Shown piece after piece: positions 39,201-52,642 of a stretch of 64,000 nt of DNA. Under the pieces are notes generated by a model. That model made no database searches, was not told where the DNA came from, and saw nothing but the letters and a program-made list of their open reading frames with translations. The position numbers and the translations under genes are program-made. Origin of the DNA: Paraspadella gotoi (lineage: Eukaryota > Chaetognatha); assembly GCA_051294375.1 (NCBI GenBank), contig CM119264.1, forward strand, positions 7,376,103 to 7,440,102. Reading direction: 5' to 3'. How positions within the stretch are numbered: the first letter of the stretch is position 1; every line of letters begins with the position of its first letter.

Positions 39201-40037
39201 TTTATTTGACATAATTAGCCAATGGCTGATACTGTTAACCAAACAATATAAGTAAAATATTTTTTGTACTTTTTAAATATGCTATTTCACATGTAAATCT
39301 CCTTGTTTGTTGAGTCAAATAAATTTTTTGTTCCCCAGTGCTCCACTCTAGTGAGCACATCACTCAAATTTATTTTCATTTCATACGTAAATGAAACACT
39401 TTCGGAGTTTTCTTTCTTTAATTTTTCAATTTCTTCGGCTCTATCTTGCTGTCACTGTTGCTCGCGACAGTTTGACCCTTTATCCATTAACTTCAGATCG
39501 CACGATTGAAGAGAAATAAAGGAATGAATAAAATGGTAATATGAAGAGAAAAATAGATGTTATACATGTTCATCCATGTTTTATTCTCATATTCTCCTCT
39601 TTCCACTTCTCCCTTTTTCTTTTTTTTTGGGGGGGGTCAGTTTTATCCATATCTCCCTCTCCTCTTCCTCCTCCTTTCCTTTTTCATTCTTGCAGTTTTG
39701 AACTTGTTACTTGTTTGTCTTCTTTTTATTGCCAAGGTCTTCGTTTCTCTTAAGTCTTTCTCTTCCGCTTCCTCTTCCAGCCATCTCGATATAAAAACGC
39801 GATGATCCAGAATTCTTGAAATCTTTATCAAGAATCCAGAGGTGTATATTAAAAAAAAAAATAACAGAAAAATATTGAAAAGTAAAAAAACTTGTTCTTA
39901 GCAAATTCTATTATATACTTGATAATATTTATAATAATTTAAATTAAAGAAATACAAATTTCATCTAATAAAAGTATTATTTGGTAAAATATACATCTTT
40001 GAATTTTTTTTGACTGAAAAGCTTTACGAAAGCGGCA
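36250..40037. other. AT-rich intergenic DNA upstream of the LDLa/SRCR gene
   Basis: No coding exon seen. Purine-rich runs at 37500-37680 and 38320-38500 give only low-complexity frames. No clear TATA box before 40038; aaaatatac at about 39986 is the nearest candidate. Confidence 0.45.
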
Positions 40038-43000
40038 ATGAAGTCAGCACTCATCTTTTTATTCGTGGCCACCTGCCTGCTGTTGCAAGTCACTGGAGGC
40101 CTTGGCAAAAGAAGGAAAAGATCCTTGAAGAAACAACTATCCGAGTATCTACTGTCCAAAAGAAGGGCGGCGACGTTTGACAAGAGAGGCAAGTGCGACC
40201 ACGATATCGTGGGATTGCTGAAACGAGACTGTTGCGACAAGGTTTGCACGTTCGAAGAGAGGGCCGAGTATTCCGAAGATTGCGGCTGGACTCGCACCAA
40301 CGACGTCGTCTGCGAGTTATCAATCAGGGAAGGCAAGTCCTGCAAGTGCAAGACCTCAAAAGGCGTTTTATTCGAGTGCGCTTCATCCTCTGTCGATGTC
40401 AATCAGGCTTGCATCTGCGGCGAAAGTAAATTTTGGTGTGGGACGGGACGGAAATGTGTTCTCAATAGCCAAAAGTGCGACAGCAAAAACGACTGCGGAA
40501 ATTACAACGATGAAAAGGGATGCAAGATCCCAACCGGTCTCTCGATCACCCTCGAGAGCGGGCAGCCTAGATATTCGGGTAATGTTTTTATAGGAGGGCG
40601 GCCAGTGTGCCGAACTGACTGGGGCACCAACGACGCAAAGGTTGTGTGCAAGCAGTTGGGATTTTCCGACCACACCAAGGCAAGGTCTTTTCAGAATGGT
40701 TATTTTGGCGCCACAGGTCGAAATTACATAATTAGCGAAGTAGAATGCACTGGTAGCGAAACAAACTTGAGAAATTGCCCGCACAATACAATGCCGGACA
40801 GTTATTGCCTAAAATATGAAGGAGCCGGCGTTGAATGCATGGATCCTTTGACTTTGACTTTAAAAGAGGGGGCTAATACTAAAGAAGGCTTTGTTTATCT
40901 CAGCGATTACGCCGCATGCAGCGACAGGTGGTGGCCGGCGGCGAGCCAGGTCGTTTGCAATCAACTCTTTAAAAGCGAAATGCATGGCACGGGAAACGTT
41001 CCGGTTTTCACGACGAGAAGTTACTTTCTTGTCTCAACTGACCGCTTTGTCATAAACTACGCGCGCTGCAACGGCGACGAGGACTATTTAACTGATTGCT
41101 ATGACTTCATGACTTATTTCAAATCATCGTGCCGGAGCGGAAAAAGAGTCAAAGTTCAATGTGCAAAATGTTTCGCCTCTGAATTGGTGTCGATTATACA
41201 ATCGGTGGTGCTGTCCAATGACGCAGCCCAAACCCGAAATTCGGTAAATCAGGCGCTGACAACATTGACCACCACTTGCTACAACTGGGATTGCTCAAAA
41301 ACCACCGACACGCATCCAGATTACTGCCTGACAAAAGCCGCCTTGGAAGACCTGGCGATCATTTTGGAAAACAGGGAAAAAAAATTTTTACTCACTAACC
41401 GGTTCAACGTGAAGGATAAACTTCAGCACAACTTTATCAAGAGTCAATTCAGCGATTTGCAGAATTCATTGAACGGGTTGCAAACACACATCACGAGTTT
41501 CCAGACTCAACTCTCACAATATTTTGTTCAGACTTCCCAGTATCAAGAGACGAGACTCCAAGGTGAAATTCGTGATCTTATTTCACTGGTGCATGACCTT
41601 AACATTGAAAAACAAGAACAAGAAGACAAGTTCGAGTCTTTGGTCCAAACCTTAGTAGCGCACAGTACCGCCAGCGTTGCTGCTGAATTCGCCCATCGCA
41701 TGATCAGACTTGCTTTCAGAATAGTTCAGACTTATGTTCAAAAAGATCCCACAGTGCTTTTTGACGTTGACGACGAACTTGCGGCTGTCGCCAAAGCAGG
41801 TAATAACTTTGCTTCCATTGCCTTTTTGGTTCAGTTAGTTCCGAAATTTGTTGCCACTTCTCAAAATATAGTCGACAATACAAAGGCGAATAAGGATGCC
41901 TTTCTTGCTTTAGCCCAGTTGTTAGACGACGAAAATGTTATGACATATGACCAAGCAAAAAGTTATTCAAGAGTTTCTATCGTAAGCCCCTACGGCGTTA
42001 CTGACTTATCAGATATGCAAATTTATCTGGAGGACATTGTGGATGGATTGTGCGATGTGCTTGTTGATGGTGAAACTCTTTCGAGCCAATTGGCACAAAC
42101 GGGAGCGACTGTGTCCGGAATTTGTCATAAAACTAAATTGCAAGCAGGAAAGGTCATTGCTTACCATGAACAAATACACGACGTATATTTAGGCATGTCA
42201 AATTACGTGAAAGATATTGCTAAAAGTAAACTCGAAGTACACCTTGCTGAACAAATGGCGGGAACTTTGTCGCATAGTTTAGGAAATCAAGTAAAGATGG
42301 CAATTACAAGACTACAATCCATGATAGTTTTGCGAGTTGAAAAACGTAACCTGATTCAAGAGGCGTGTCAAACCATAACTTACATGAATCACAACGTCGA
42401 GCTCCCTGCCTGCGCGAGTTTGAGAGTCAACATTGACGGGAGTCTTTCTCCTCTTTTGTCATTCGATTATGAGCGTGACATGTGCAGTGATTTTAGTACC
42501 GTTCAAAAATACATCAACTTTCCTCTGGACATGCAAAATCCCGAATTTGACATTACGGATATTTTACCACAATCCAGCAGTGAAGAAGGCCAACTGTACT
42601 TTGAAATACCCAACAATCAATGGTTGGCCGACCACGGTTGGATCGATCAATATTCCACTCGGTATGGACCCTTCTATCTTAAGAGCGTGCAGATCATTCC
42701 TCCTCCTATGTTCCCCGAGCACAGCTTGACGATATCTTCCACTGTTGCTGTGGTGGAAAATATAGTCGCCAATCAAGATTGGAATTTCCAAGAGAATCTC
42801 TCGGCCATGTCAAGCGTCTTGATGAACGGTGTCTGCAGCGAAAGCACCCGACCCAACCCCTACAACCTGCCCGGTTGTCCAACTAACTTGCCCGTCTGCT
42901 TGACGTCGGAGGGCAAGTTCGGAGGCCCCATGTACCCTAGCCTCAAATCCAAATTCAGCATCAAGTTCCGCCACAACAAACCCATTGCTCTTAACTTTCC

Positions 43001-43229
43001 CTCTCCTAAGACCCCGTTGTTCCTTAAGGCAAGGGTAGAGTTCTGCTACAAAAGCCAATCAAAGCGTGGACTGAAGGTCGAGAATTTCGAGAAGAGAGGA
43101 ACCTGTTGCGCCTCCAATGGAAGCTCTTATTACAACATTGCCAACCAGTTGAAGGGTCTTCCGCCATGTCAGGCGTGCCCGGCAGGGACGAAGCCTGCTA
43201 TGCATGGTTATTACTGCGAAGAAGCTTGA
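40038..43229 (+). CDS. secreted LDLa + two SRCR domain protein with long unassigned C-terminal region (1063 aa)
   Basis: A single uninterrupted frame from ATG (ggcaATG) to TGA TAA. Residues 1-20 form a signal peptide, with a furin-like RRKR|S at 25-29. A Cys-rich stretch follows (53-114). An LDL-receptor class A module with six Cys is at 125-162 (acidic DEKGC end). SRCR 1 is at about 167-267, with DWGTNDAKVVCKQLG and six Cys (group A pattern). SRCR 2 is at about 271-375, more diverged, with six Cys. Residues 380-800 are mostly helical with coiled-coil-like heptads (about 460-540). The rest is probably beta-rich and ends in a Cys-rich tail, CQACPAGTKP. LDLa and SRCR are extracellular ligand-binding modules, common in animal innate recognition and matrix proteins. 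Role inferred: secreted binding or matrix protein. No membrane anchor or protease domain seen. The lack of introns in 3.2 kb contrasts with the other genes here. Confidence 0.9.
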   Translation: MKSALIFLFVATCLLLQVTGGLGKRRKRSLKKQLSEYLLSKRRAATFDKRGKCDHDIVGLLKRDCCDKVCTFEERAEYSEDCGWTRTNDVVCELSIREGKSCKCKTSKGVLFECASSSVDVNQACICGESKFWCGTGRKCVLNSQKCDSKNDCGNYNDEKGCKIPTGLSITLESGQPRYSGNVFIGGRPVCRTDWGTNDAKVVCKQLGFSDHTKARSFQNGYFGATGRNYIISEVECTGSETNLRNCPHNTMPDSYCLKYEGAGVECMDPLTLTLKEGANTKEGFVYLSDYAACSDRWWPAASQVVCNQLFKSEMHGTGNVPVFTTRSYFLVSTDRFVINYARCNGDEDYLTDCYDFMTYFKSSCRSGKRVKVQCAKCFASELVSIIQSVVLSNDAAQTRNSVNQALTTLTTTCYNWDCSKTTDTHPDYCLTKAALEDLAIILENREKKFLLTNRFNVKDKLQHNFIKSQFSDLQNSLNGLQTHITSFQTQLSQYFVQTSQYQETRLQGEIRDLISLVHDLNIEKQEQEDKFESLVQTLVAHSTASVAAEFAHRMIRLAFRIVQTYVQKDPTVLFDVDDELAAVAKAGNNFASIAFLVQLVPKFVATSQNIVDNTKANKDAFLALAQLLDDENVMTYDQAKSYSRVSIVSPYGVTDLSDMQIYLEDIVDGLCDVLVDGETLSSQLAQTGATVSGICHKTKLQAGKVIAYHEQIHDVYLGMSNYVKDIAKSKLEVHLAEQMAGTLSHSLGNQVKMAITRLQSMIVLRVEKRNLIQEACQTITYMNHNVELPACASLRVNIDGSLSPLLSFDYERDMCSDFSTVQKYINFPLDMQNPEFDITDILPQSSSEEGQLYFEIPNNQWLADHGWIDQYSTRYGPFYLKSVQIIPPPMFPEHSLTISSTVAVVENIVANQDWNFQENLSAMSSVLMNGVCSESTRPNPYNLPGCPTNLPVCLTSEGKFGGPMYPSLKSKFSIKFRHNKPIALNFPSPKTPLFLKARVEFCYKSQSKRGLKVENFEKRGTCCASNGSSYYNIANQLKGLPPCQACPAGTKPAMHGYYCEEA

Positions 43230-43306
43230 TAATCAATTATGAAAATATGATGACAATCTTGAAACGAAATGGCGAAAAAAATATTTTTTAGACTTTTCAT
43301 CATCTT

Positions 43307-43337
43307 GTAATTAATTAATTAATTAATTAATTAATTT
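43307..43337. repeat. (TTAA)n microsatellite
   Basis: About 30 bp of ATTA/TTAA units in the 3' flank of the LDLa/SRCR gene. Confidence 0.9.
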
Positions 43338-43429
43338 TTAATGTCTTAATAGGGGATTTGGATTTTTGCTCGAAAAACGCAATCCTTATTAAACTTTGTT
43401 AATTTTTTTATTATGTTGATATCGTGGTG

Positions 43430-43690
43430 GATATTATCCACACCACCTCACGTCCACGATCGTTTAGCCAATACCATTGGCTCAGAGGGGGAACACACCA
43501 TCCCAGGTGTAGTGTTCCATCCACACCCACAGTCCTAACGACTTCCCTCTGCGTTGGCAAAGCGAGACCGTCCTAGGGTAACCGCGCCAGTTACTGGATG
43601 CGTCATTGAGGGTCGGAAGCCCCCAAAGCTAACAATGAGATGCCCCATCCCAATGGGCATCACAGGCAACCCGGCTCTTACCATAATATC
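43430..43690. other. GC-rich island, possible retroelement fragment
   Basis: About 260 bp of balanced, GC-rich sequence with sharp AT-rich borders. It looks like an inserted element (SINE or LINE piece), but no second copy occurs in the window and no Pol III boxes are clear. An open frame here has no domain. Confidence 0.3.
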
Positions 43691-45672
<1,982 letters not shown>

Positions 45673-45760
45673 CCCAGTGATAAATGGTCAGTTCCGTCGA
45701 GGAGGATCGATCGGTGATGAATGTTTAGACCCGTCGACTAACCACCTTCTTCGTCGAACG

Positions 45761-45943
45761 TGAATTAGATGAACGAAATGAATGCGTCATTGATGAACGC
45801 GACCTCATAGATTGTTTTTCGTGAATTAGATGAACGAAATGAATGCGTCACTGATGAACGCCACCTCATAGATTGTTTCTCGTGAATTAGATGAACGAAA
45901 TGAATGCGTCACTGATGAACGCCACCTGAAAGATTGCTTCTCG
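45761..45943. repeat. 61 bp minisatellite, three copies
   Basis: Units start at 45761, 45822 and 45883, each beginning tgaattagatgaacgaaatg and containing tgatgaacgc. Units 1 and 2 differ by few bases; unit 3 diverges at its end. Confidence 0.95.
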
Positions 45944-45949
45944 TTCAGT

Positions 45950-46273
45950 TTGATCATTCTTGGCCTGCATGAAAGTCCGTAACGCTACTATTGAATGTTA
46001 GAATAAATAATATTATATTAACATTTATAGTAAAGGTAAAACAGAAAAGGTAAAACAAGGAACGTTCACATGTTTCCTTACTTGTGTCGTTGATAAATGA
46101 CTATTATATCATAACAAATATTATTGCCATAAGCAAAGGACTATGCTTATAAACGCCAACAAAGATGGCCAGCAAGGAACGAGACCGCTAATGTTTCGCC
46201 CGCCGAGCGTTTACGGCTCGCGATGGAACCAGATGGAATCGGCGCCGACGTAATTGTCGACGCCATTTTGGAA

Positions 46274-46305
<32 letters not shown>

Positions 46306-47430
46306 TGTCCACGCGGAACTAGACCCACATCGTCGTCATCGTCGTCGTCTTTTTCATTGTCGTGATATTCGCTCCGAATTCCACAACCGGTCTTCGTTTT
46401 TGTCGTTGTTGTTGTTGTTGTCATCCTGATCTTCAACGTTCTTCCTTTGGTTTTTACGATCGTCGTTTTCGTGGTTGTCGTTTTCATTGTGGGCGTCAGA
46501 ATTTCCTTGAGTTGTTCCTTTGTCGTCGTCGTTGTCTTTTAATCATTTGCCCTTATTATTGCTCGTGTGTTGCCTGTATGTCTCGATCGTCAAATGGACA
46601 AACTCTACCCGTTTTAGTTTGATTTCAAGGGTAACGTAATATCAGGTCAATTTGCTATGACAACAAATTAATCTTTTTTACAACTAATCGATCGAAAATT
46701 CTCGCAGAAACATCGAGTTCATCCTTATCCAATTCACACGCGGCATTTTTTTGAGTATTTATAAACCATGCAGCACGTTCAAAACCTGACCCATCACCCT
46801 GTGCCTGTCACATTTCCGTCGTCTTTCTCGTCGACTTCGTCATCATCATTCATCTTGGTCGTCGTCGTGGTCGTAGTCGTCCTCGTCGTCGTCGTCGTCA
46901 TCGTCGTCACCCCTAATGCTTCATTCGATAAAACTCCCTTTCATCAAAGGAAAACCTTCTGCAGAATGGATTTTACTGTCGCCATCGGATTCGTGAATCT
47001 CTCAGCGATTGGCAATCTTTTCTCCGAACGGAGAAGAAAGGAAAAATAGGGAAGAAAAAAGGAAGAGAAAGTGAAAATGATGGAAAGCGGAAGTGAGAAG
47101 AAAAGAAAAGGAAAATTTAAACAGGAAAAAAGGGAAGACGGAAGGAAAAGAAAATAAAAAAAAGAAATAAATAAACAAACGTAGTCAACAATTAATCAAA
47201 AATATGAAATAAAAAACCAGTTCTACTTATACTTTAAATTTATAAAAAGCTTTTTTGAAAAAAAGAGAGAAAAAAAAAAAGAAATAGAAAGAGAAAAAAA
47301 AACGCTGAGAAGACAATAATATAATGGAATTAAAAGGAGTAAGAAAAGAGATTAAAGATCTGACTTGAAAGGAAGGAAAAGAATGGCTTCGCATAAAAGT
47401 CTCTCATTAAGACACGCGAGCTCTTTGTGA
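45950..47430. other. intergenic with (GTC)n tracts
   Basis: GTC/CGT trinucleotide runs at 46276-46310 and 46856-46912 create poly-Val or poly-Asp frames. Purine-rich at 47040-47390. No gene supported. Confidence 0.45.
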
Positions 47431-48150
47431 GGTGAGATTCTCAAGGTGTTTCGTCGTCGCATTAAGACATCTCCGTCTCTGTCTCTCTCTGTCTCTCTCT
47501 CTCTCATTCTCTCGCACACACAAACGCGCACGCATCATTTTCCCCTCTATCAACCTTCTCCGATTCCTCTCCTCTTTTTATAGATCGCTCACTACCCCGT
47601 ATGTCAATATGCAAATGAGGCCATTTCCTCGACCTTCCTCCACCTCCCTCTTCCCTCCCTCCCCCCCTCCCGCGGCTCACCCCCCTTCGTGGATATCCCC
47701 CCCCCAACTACCCTCTTTCTCAACCCGAAGAAAATCCCATTTTTGGTTAAAATATTTGCCCCCCGAGTTCCCATATGGAACCGACGGAGGTGAATGGAAC
47801 CGAGTCTTGAATGTAGTGGAATTCTTTGTGGGCAAACGAACCGTGGAACGACGGCGAAAGCCCCGGGAAAGTTGGAAATGGAAAAAGAAGGGAGGCGGGG
47901 GGGGCGGGGCGGGGAGGGAGAGTAATGGGGAAGATAGAAGTGTTGGAAATGGGAAGAAGAGGGAAGCACCTTTCTTCTCTCCCTCCTTTACGCGACGGGC
48001 AAAGACTGAGAATCGTTCGGTTGACCTTTTGTCGACCTTTTTCACAAAAAAAACAAAAAAAAACCCTGAGCGATTTGACCTGGTTGTTAACGGGGGTGAG
48101 ACGATGGGAGAGGAGGAACGTGAGGGTCGGTTGTGTGTGAGTGAGTGAGT

Positions 48151-48227
<77 letters not shown>

Positions 48228-48706
48228 TAAAACTAAAAAAAGAACCGAGCCGTTTTTTTTTTTCGTTTAACGGAGCGAAAGTTAAATTCGCGTTTTCTCG
48301 TTTTCCAACCCAAGAAATGTTTACGATTCACGATTTTCAATACTTTTTATGTGATAAAACGTTTTAATCTTTAAATTTAAAAAAAAATAATTACAATTGT
48401 TCTGAACTTCTGACAGACCCCAAATAATTAAACGTTTCCTGTAATACAAACTCTCGAAATTGCCCGCTTACATCATTCTCGTCATGATTCCCATAAAAAA
48501 ATTTTCAATTCCTTGATTTTATAAAATTCACTTCACAAAATATTCCTTCAACAGTCAACACCCCACGGTTTCGTCGGTCCCGTCCACACCCCAAACTCAA
48601 ATCTATCGTTAAAATCCCATCGACGTTTTTTTTTTTCGCTTCGCAATTTCTGTCTCGATAAACTTTTTTTTTATAAATGTTTTTCTCTCTTTTTTTTCCT
48701 TTTCAG
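47431..48706. other. mixed region upstream of the long-exon gene
   Basis: Contains an octamer ATGCAAAT at 47609, C-rich sequence to about 47720 and a GA microsatellite at 48150-48226. A 238-codon frame (47432-48148) is Pro/Ser/Lys-rich with open antisense frames, so it is not called. It may hold upstream exons or the promoter of the next gene. Confidence 0.35.
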
Positions 48707-51700
48707 ATTTTTCTTCGTTTTTTCGGTCATCGACGTCGAATTTTTCGGTCGACCGACTTTTCGCGCCAAAGATGAGACTGGCGCCGAAAACTTTGTCTTC
48801 TTCTTCGTCTTCAACGTCGTCTTCATCGTCTTCTTCTTCATCGTCTTCGTTCCCTTTTCCCGGACGCTCCAGTCTTGGTCCCGTCCTCAATTCCCAGCGC
48901 ATGACTCTGAAATCACCCATCAATGCCGTCGCAGCCGATGACGCGGCCGACTCCGCCGCCGCCGCCGCCGCTGAAGCAGACGCCCACTCAGCCCAAAGTT
49001 CATTGGCTGACATTCGTGGATATCGAGATCGATTTTCGTCCAAGCGTCTTCAAACGAGATCCTGGTGTGAAGGCGATGACGACGACGACGACGACGACAA
49101 CTTCGACGACGACGCAAATATCGACATCTTGGATCCAACGTTCGTGACAACCGATGAAGGACGAAGTCGCTTTGATAGAAGAAAGATTAACGACGTCAGT
49201 GAGGAAGTTGCGATCAAGGACGATGCCTCCAATGACGGAGCGTACAAAAATAATACAGACGGAGAAGATGGAAACACAAATTGTAAGGAAAAAGAGATAA
49301 AGAATAGAAACCATACAAGCTTGAAATGTGTTCGCCAAAGTGCAGTGAAAAAGGATAGCACGAAAGAAATCCTAACTGACAAAAGAGAAATTTGTAAAAA
49401 TGAGAAGGAATCGAAAAATTATATCGATTTAACCGGAATTATTACAAATGAATATGACAACAGGTTTAAACAATATTCGATCAATAACGATACAAACAAA
49501 AAAGGTGCGAATAAGAATGATCCAAACAACAAAGATGCCAACGAAAACGAAGCGAAGAAATACATTAAAGATCCGATCGTTGAGAAAAGGGAAAGGAAGG
49601 AGAGCGAGAGGAGAAGCGTCGAGGGAATTCGCGGCGCCGACGGAAACGACGCGTTAAAGATTCTTTTCGCCGGGGAGTTAGAGAAATCTCGGGGGAACGG
49701 CGCCGGCTTGGAGGTCGGCGCCGTGAAAGGAGGGGTCGGCACCGGCTTGGAGGCCGGCGCCGTGGCTGAAAAGGTCGGCGCCGTCGCTGAAGGGATTGAC
49801 AACGGCGTGGAGATCGACGCCGTGGCTGGCACTGTCGGCGCCGCTGGCGGGACTGTTGGCACCGTGGCTATAAAAAGGGGTGTTGGATACGTGGTTGCAA
49901 CGACGCTTGACGGCGGGGAGATGCGCGCGCGTCGGCGACTCGCCATTTCTGCCGTTAGACCTCGAGGGATGAAGTTGGCGTCGGGGGAATTCGTCCGCGA
50001 CAAATCTGACAACAAAAACAACAACGACGACGACAACGACGACGCAGACGTCTTTAGTCACCGCGACTCGAACTTCGACGTCCGCGCTAACATCTCGAAG
50101 CCGAAATCTGTGGACGGGGGCGTCGATTTTGACGTCGTGGTATCAGAGCGAAGACGTGACGAAATGGACCTCGATGTCAGTGACAACGAAGCGACGAATG
50201 ATGACGCTCGACGCCGCTTCGTGCCGGAAACTCAGCTCCGGCGACGATCGGGAACCGGGCGACGAAAAATCGATGGTGCCAGAGAGTCACGTGACTTCTT
50301 TCGTCTCGTTGACGGATTCGGAATTCGTAAATCACGACGACGAAATTCGTTTTTTCGAACTCAATCCCCTAGGTTCCTGTTTCATTCGTCCGAAGTTGTT
50401 CTCGGTGTCTTCAGTTTTAAAACAGTGAATCAGAAACGATGCGATCGAATCTTGACAATTACCAAATCTTCAAATCGTAATAAACTGACTCGAGCTCCAT
50501 CCTTCCTTTCCCGAACTTGTTCCAATTTTGACCGAACCTCGTCCCTCATCGTCCGAACTCCAGTTTTAGAAACGACATCCAGTGAAACTCGCGTCTCAAC
50601 TTGCGAATCACATCTCGATTCATCATCACCAAATTTATGCTTTTTCTTTGGCACCGAATTTTCTACGCGCTTCTCACCGATTCACAATCCTTTATTTTTA
50701 TCCGCACCTCGTGATTCGTTATTCGCCGCACAAAGTCGAGATTCGTTCGCAGATTCATGGAGTAAGGCGTCACCTTTTGATTCATCCTCTCGCTATTCAT
50801 CTTTCGATTCATTGTCGCACGATTCATTCATCGCTTCGCCCCCTAAAGATTCATATTACGATTTATCTACGAAGGCTTCGTTCATTTCTTCGCCCACTCG
50901 AAATTCGTTCCTCTCTTCGTCGAAACGAGAAACGTTCAAAACTTCGGACGCGTCTTCCCATGTCCATTCATTCCCTCAGTCCTCCCGAAAAAGAACTCAA
51001 GAGAAACAACAACAACAACAACAACAACGACGACGACGACGACGACCAAAGAAACCCCTTTTAGTCTTCCATTCTCTCTCGACGGGAAGTGACGTCATCG
51101 AGAGAATCTTCGCGGCGCCGCGACGCTGCGCAGATGAGAAAATCCATGACGCCATTTGGCGTCGGGGGAAACTGTTGCGCCGCCAAAGCCGGCATGGCGC
51201 TCATTTCCGCGGCGCCGGTTTCGGCGCCATCGCTTATCCCTTCGGACTCTTGGCGTTTCTTGTCTTTTGCCTTCGACCGGAAGTAGGAATCGACGCCGTC
51301 GACGTCGTCTCCGTCTCCAAGACGCAGAGACTCGCGGGTGAGTTGAAAGAGACGATTTCGGTTGTTTGGGTGAGTTCGATTTCGTCAGCAACGATGCGAG
51401 ATGCGTGGTAATGATGCAGCATTCTGTAAATTTTTTTCTTTAGGATTATTTGACAATTATATTCGTACAACCAGAGAGTATTATCAAGTACATTAGGTTA
51501 AAATTTACCAACGTTGACAAATCCAAACTACGTGACTATTGGCTAATTATTTCGTCCTCTTTCGATCCCGCGACTTTAGTTATTTTAATAGTAATATTTG
51601 ACGTCGTTATAAGTCTTTATTAATCAATTTGACTCTGCAACCGCAAGTGTTGGATGAATCTAATTTGATTTCGACTTCGTAAGAATATATAAAAAAATAT

Positions 51701-52137
51701 TTCCACTCGCTCCCTGGATCCCTCACCGAGTTCCAGCCTGCCCTCCCCTCGCCTCCCCTCCCATCCCCTCCCCTCCCCTCCCCTCCCCTCCTCCACCTAA
51801 CAACCGCGCCCACCGATTGGCGATTGTTATTCGGCGACGAACTCGAGACTCAACAATCGTGGGACGAGTTTGGGGGGCGTGGAGAGGCGCGCTCGATGGA
51901 CGCCTCCCGTTCGTTGAAGGCGGCGTCGGCGGTTTCGTCGTCGGCGGCGTCGCTGGCGCCATCGACGCCTTTTGTTCCATTCATTGGGACGCGATTTCGC
52001 TTTTGTCTTTATCCGTCCATTTGCATCCGTCGGTCTGGGTCTCCGGTCTCCCTTCTCCCTGTGTCCTCTTTCTGTCTGGGTCTCACTTTTTCTTTTTTTT
52101 TTCCTTTCTCTCTTTCTCTTTCAAAAAGAAGAAATAA
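48707..52137 (+). CDS. large low-complexity protein, long exon plus probable downstream exon; function unknown
   Basis: A frame is open from a strong acceptor (ttttttttccttttcag, exon from 48707) to a good donor G|GTGAGT at 51337/51338, over 2.6 kb. If translation starts here, the ATG is at 48772 (MRLAPKTL). Contents in order: poly-Ser, poly-Ala, an Asp run (about 49078-49100), Lys/Asn-rich sequence, Gly/Ala/Val repeats (GAV, VGTGLEAGAV) near 49690-49880, Asp-rich and Arg-rich parts, a Ser/Asp/Phe repeat (RDSFADS, HDSFIASPPKDS), poly-Gln/Arg, then a hydrophobic segment YPFGLLAFLVFCL. A second exon probably starts at 51848, in phase, and gives GALDGRLPFVEGGVGGFVV and a second hydrophobic segment. 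Branch-like CTAAC lies at 51797-51801, and the AG at 51846-51847 is the first AG after it. No known domain is visible. The frame length makes chance unlikely, but the 5' end and C terminus are uncertain. Confidence 0.4.
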
Positions 52138-52322
52138 AAAAAAGACAAAAAGAAAAAAAAAGAAAAAAGAAAGAAAGAAAGGAAGGAACAATAAAAGAAA
52201 TTAAAAAAAAAAGAAAAGAGAAAAATTAAAGTAAGAAAACTATGGAAAAAAGTCTTATCAAAAACATTGAAAAAAATCCCTCACTGTCTTAGATTCAAAT
52301 CGTCAGATATAACCTTCGCTAA

Positions 52323-52356
<34 letters not shown>

Positions 52357-52556
52357 GCTCTCTCTCTCTCTCTCAAAACCATTGGAGGCTAAATAAGCGA
52401 ATAAATCATCAGATTTTCAAGAGACGTTTTGTGGTCTTTTGCGCCATTTAGTTGCGATGAGAAACCCGGGCGGTCCGACTCCCGACTTTCCTAAATCCCC
52501 CATTCCTCTGGATACTATTCTTTCCATTCCCCTATACCTTCTCTTTCCCACCCTTA

Positions 52557-52642
<86 letters not shown>

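Noticed and set aside
45780-45930. CTGATGAACGCC in the 61 bp units as a hammerhead core
   Set aside because: No GAAAC follows and no stem II can form.
46768-47049. 93-codon frame with a poly-Val hydrophobic run near a TATA-like sequence
   Set aside because: The hydrophobic run is the translation of a (GTC)n tract.
47432-48148. 238-codon frame upstream of the long-exon gene
   Set aside because: Low complexity, with three long antisense frames in the same place; composition explains it.
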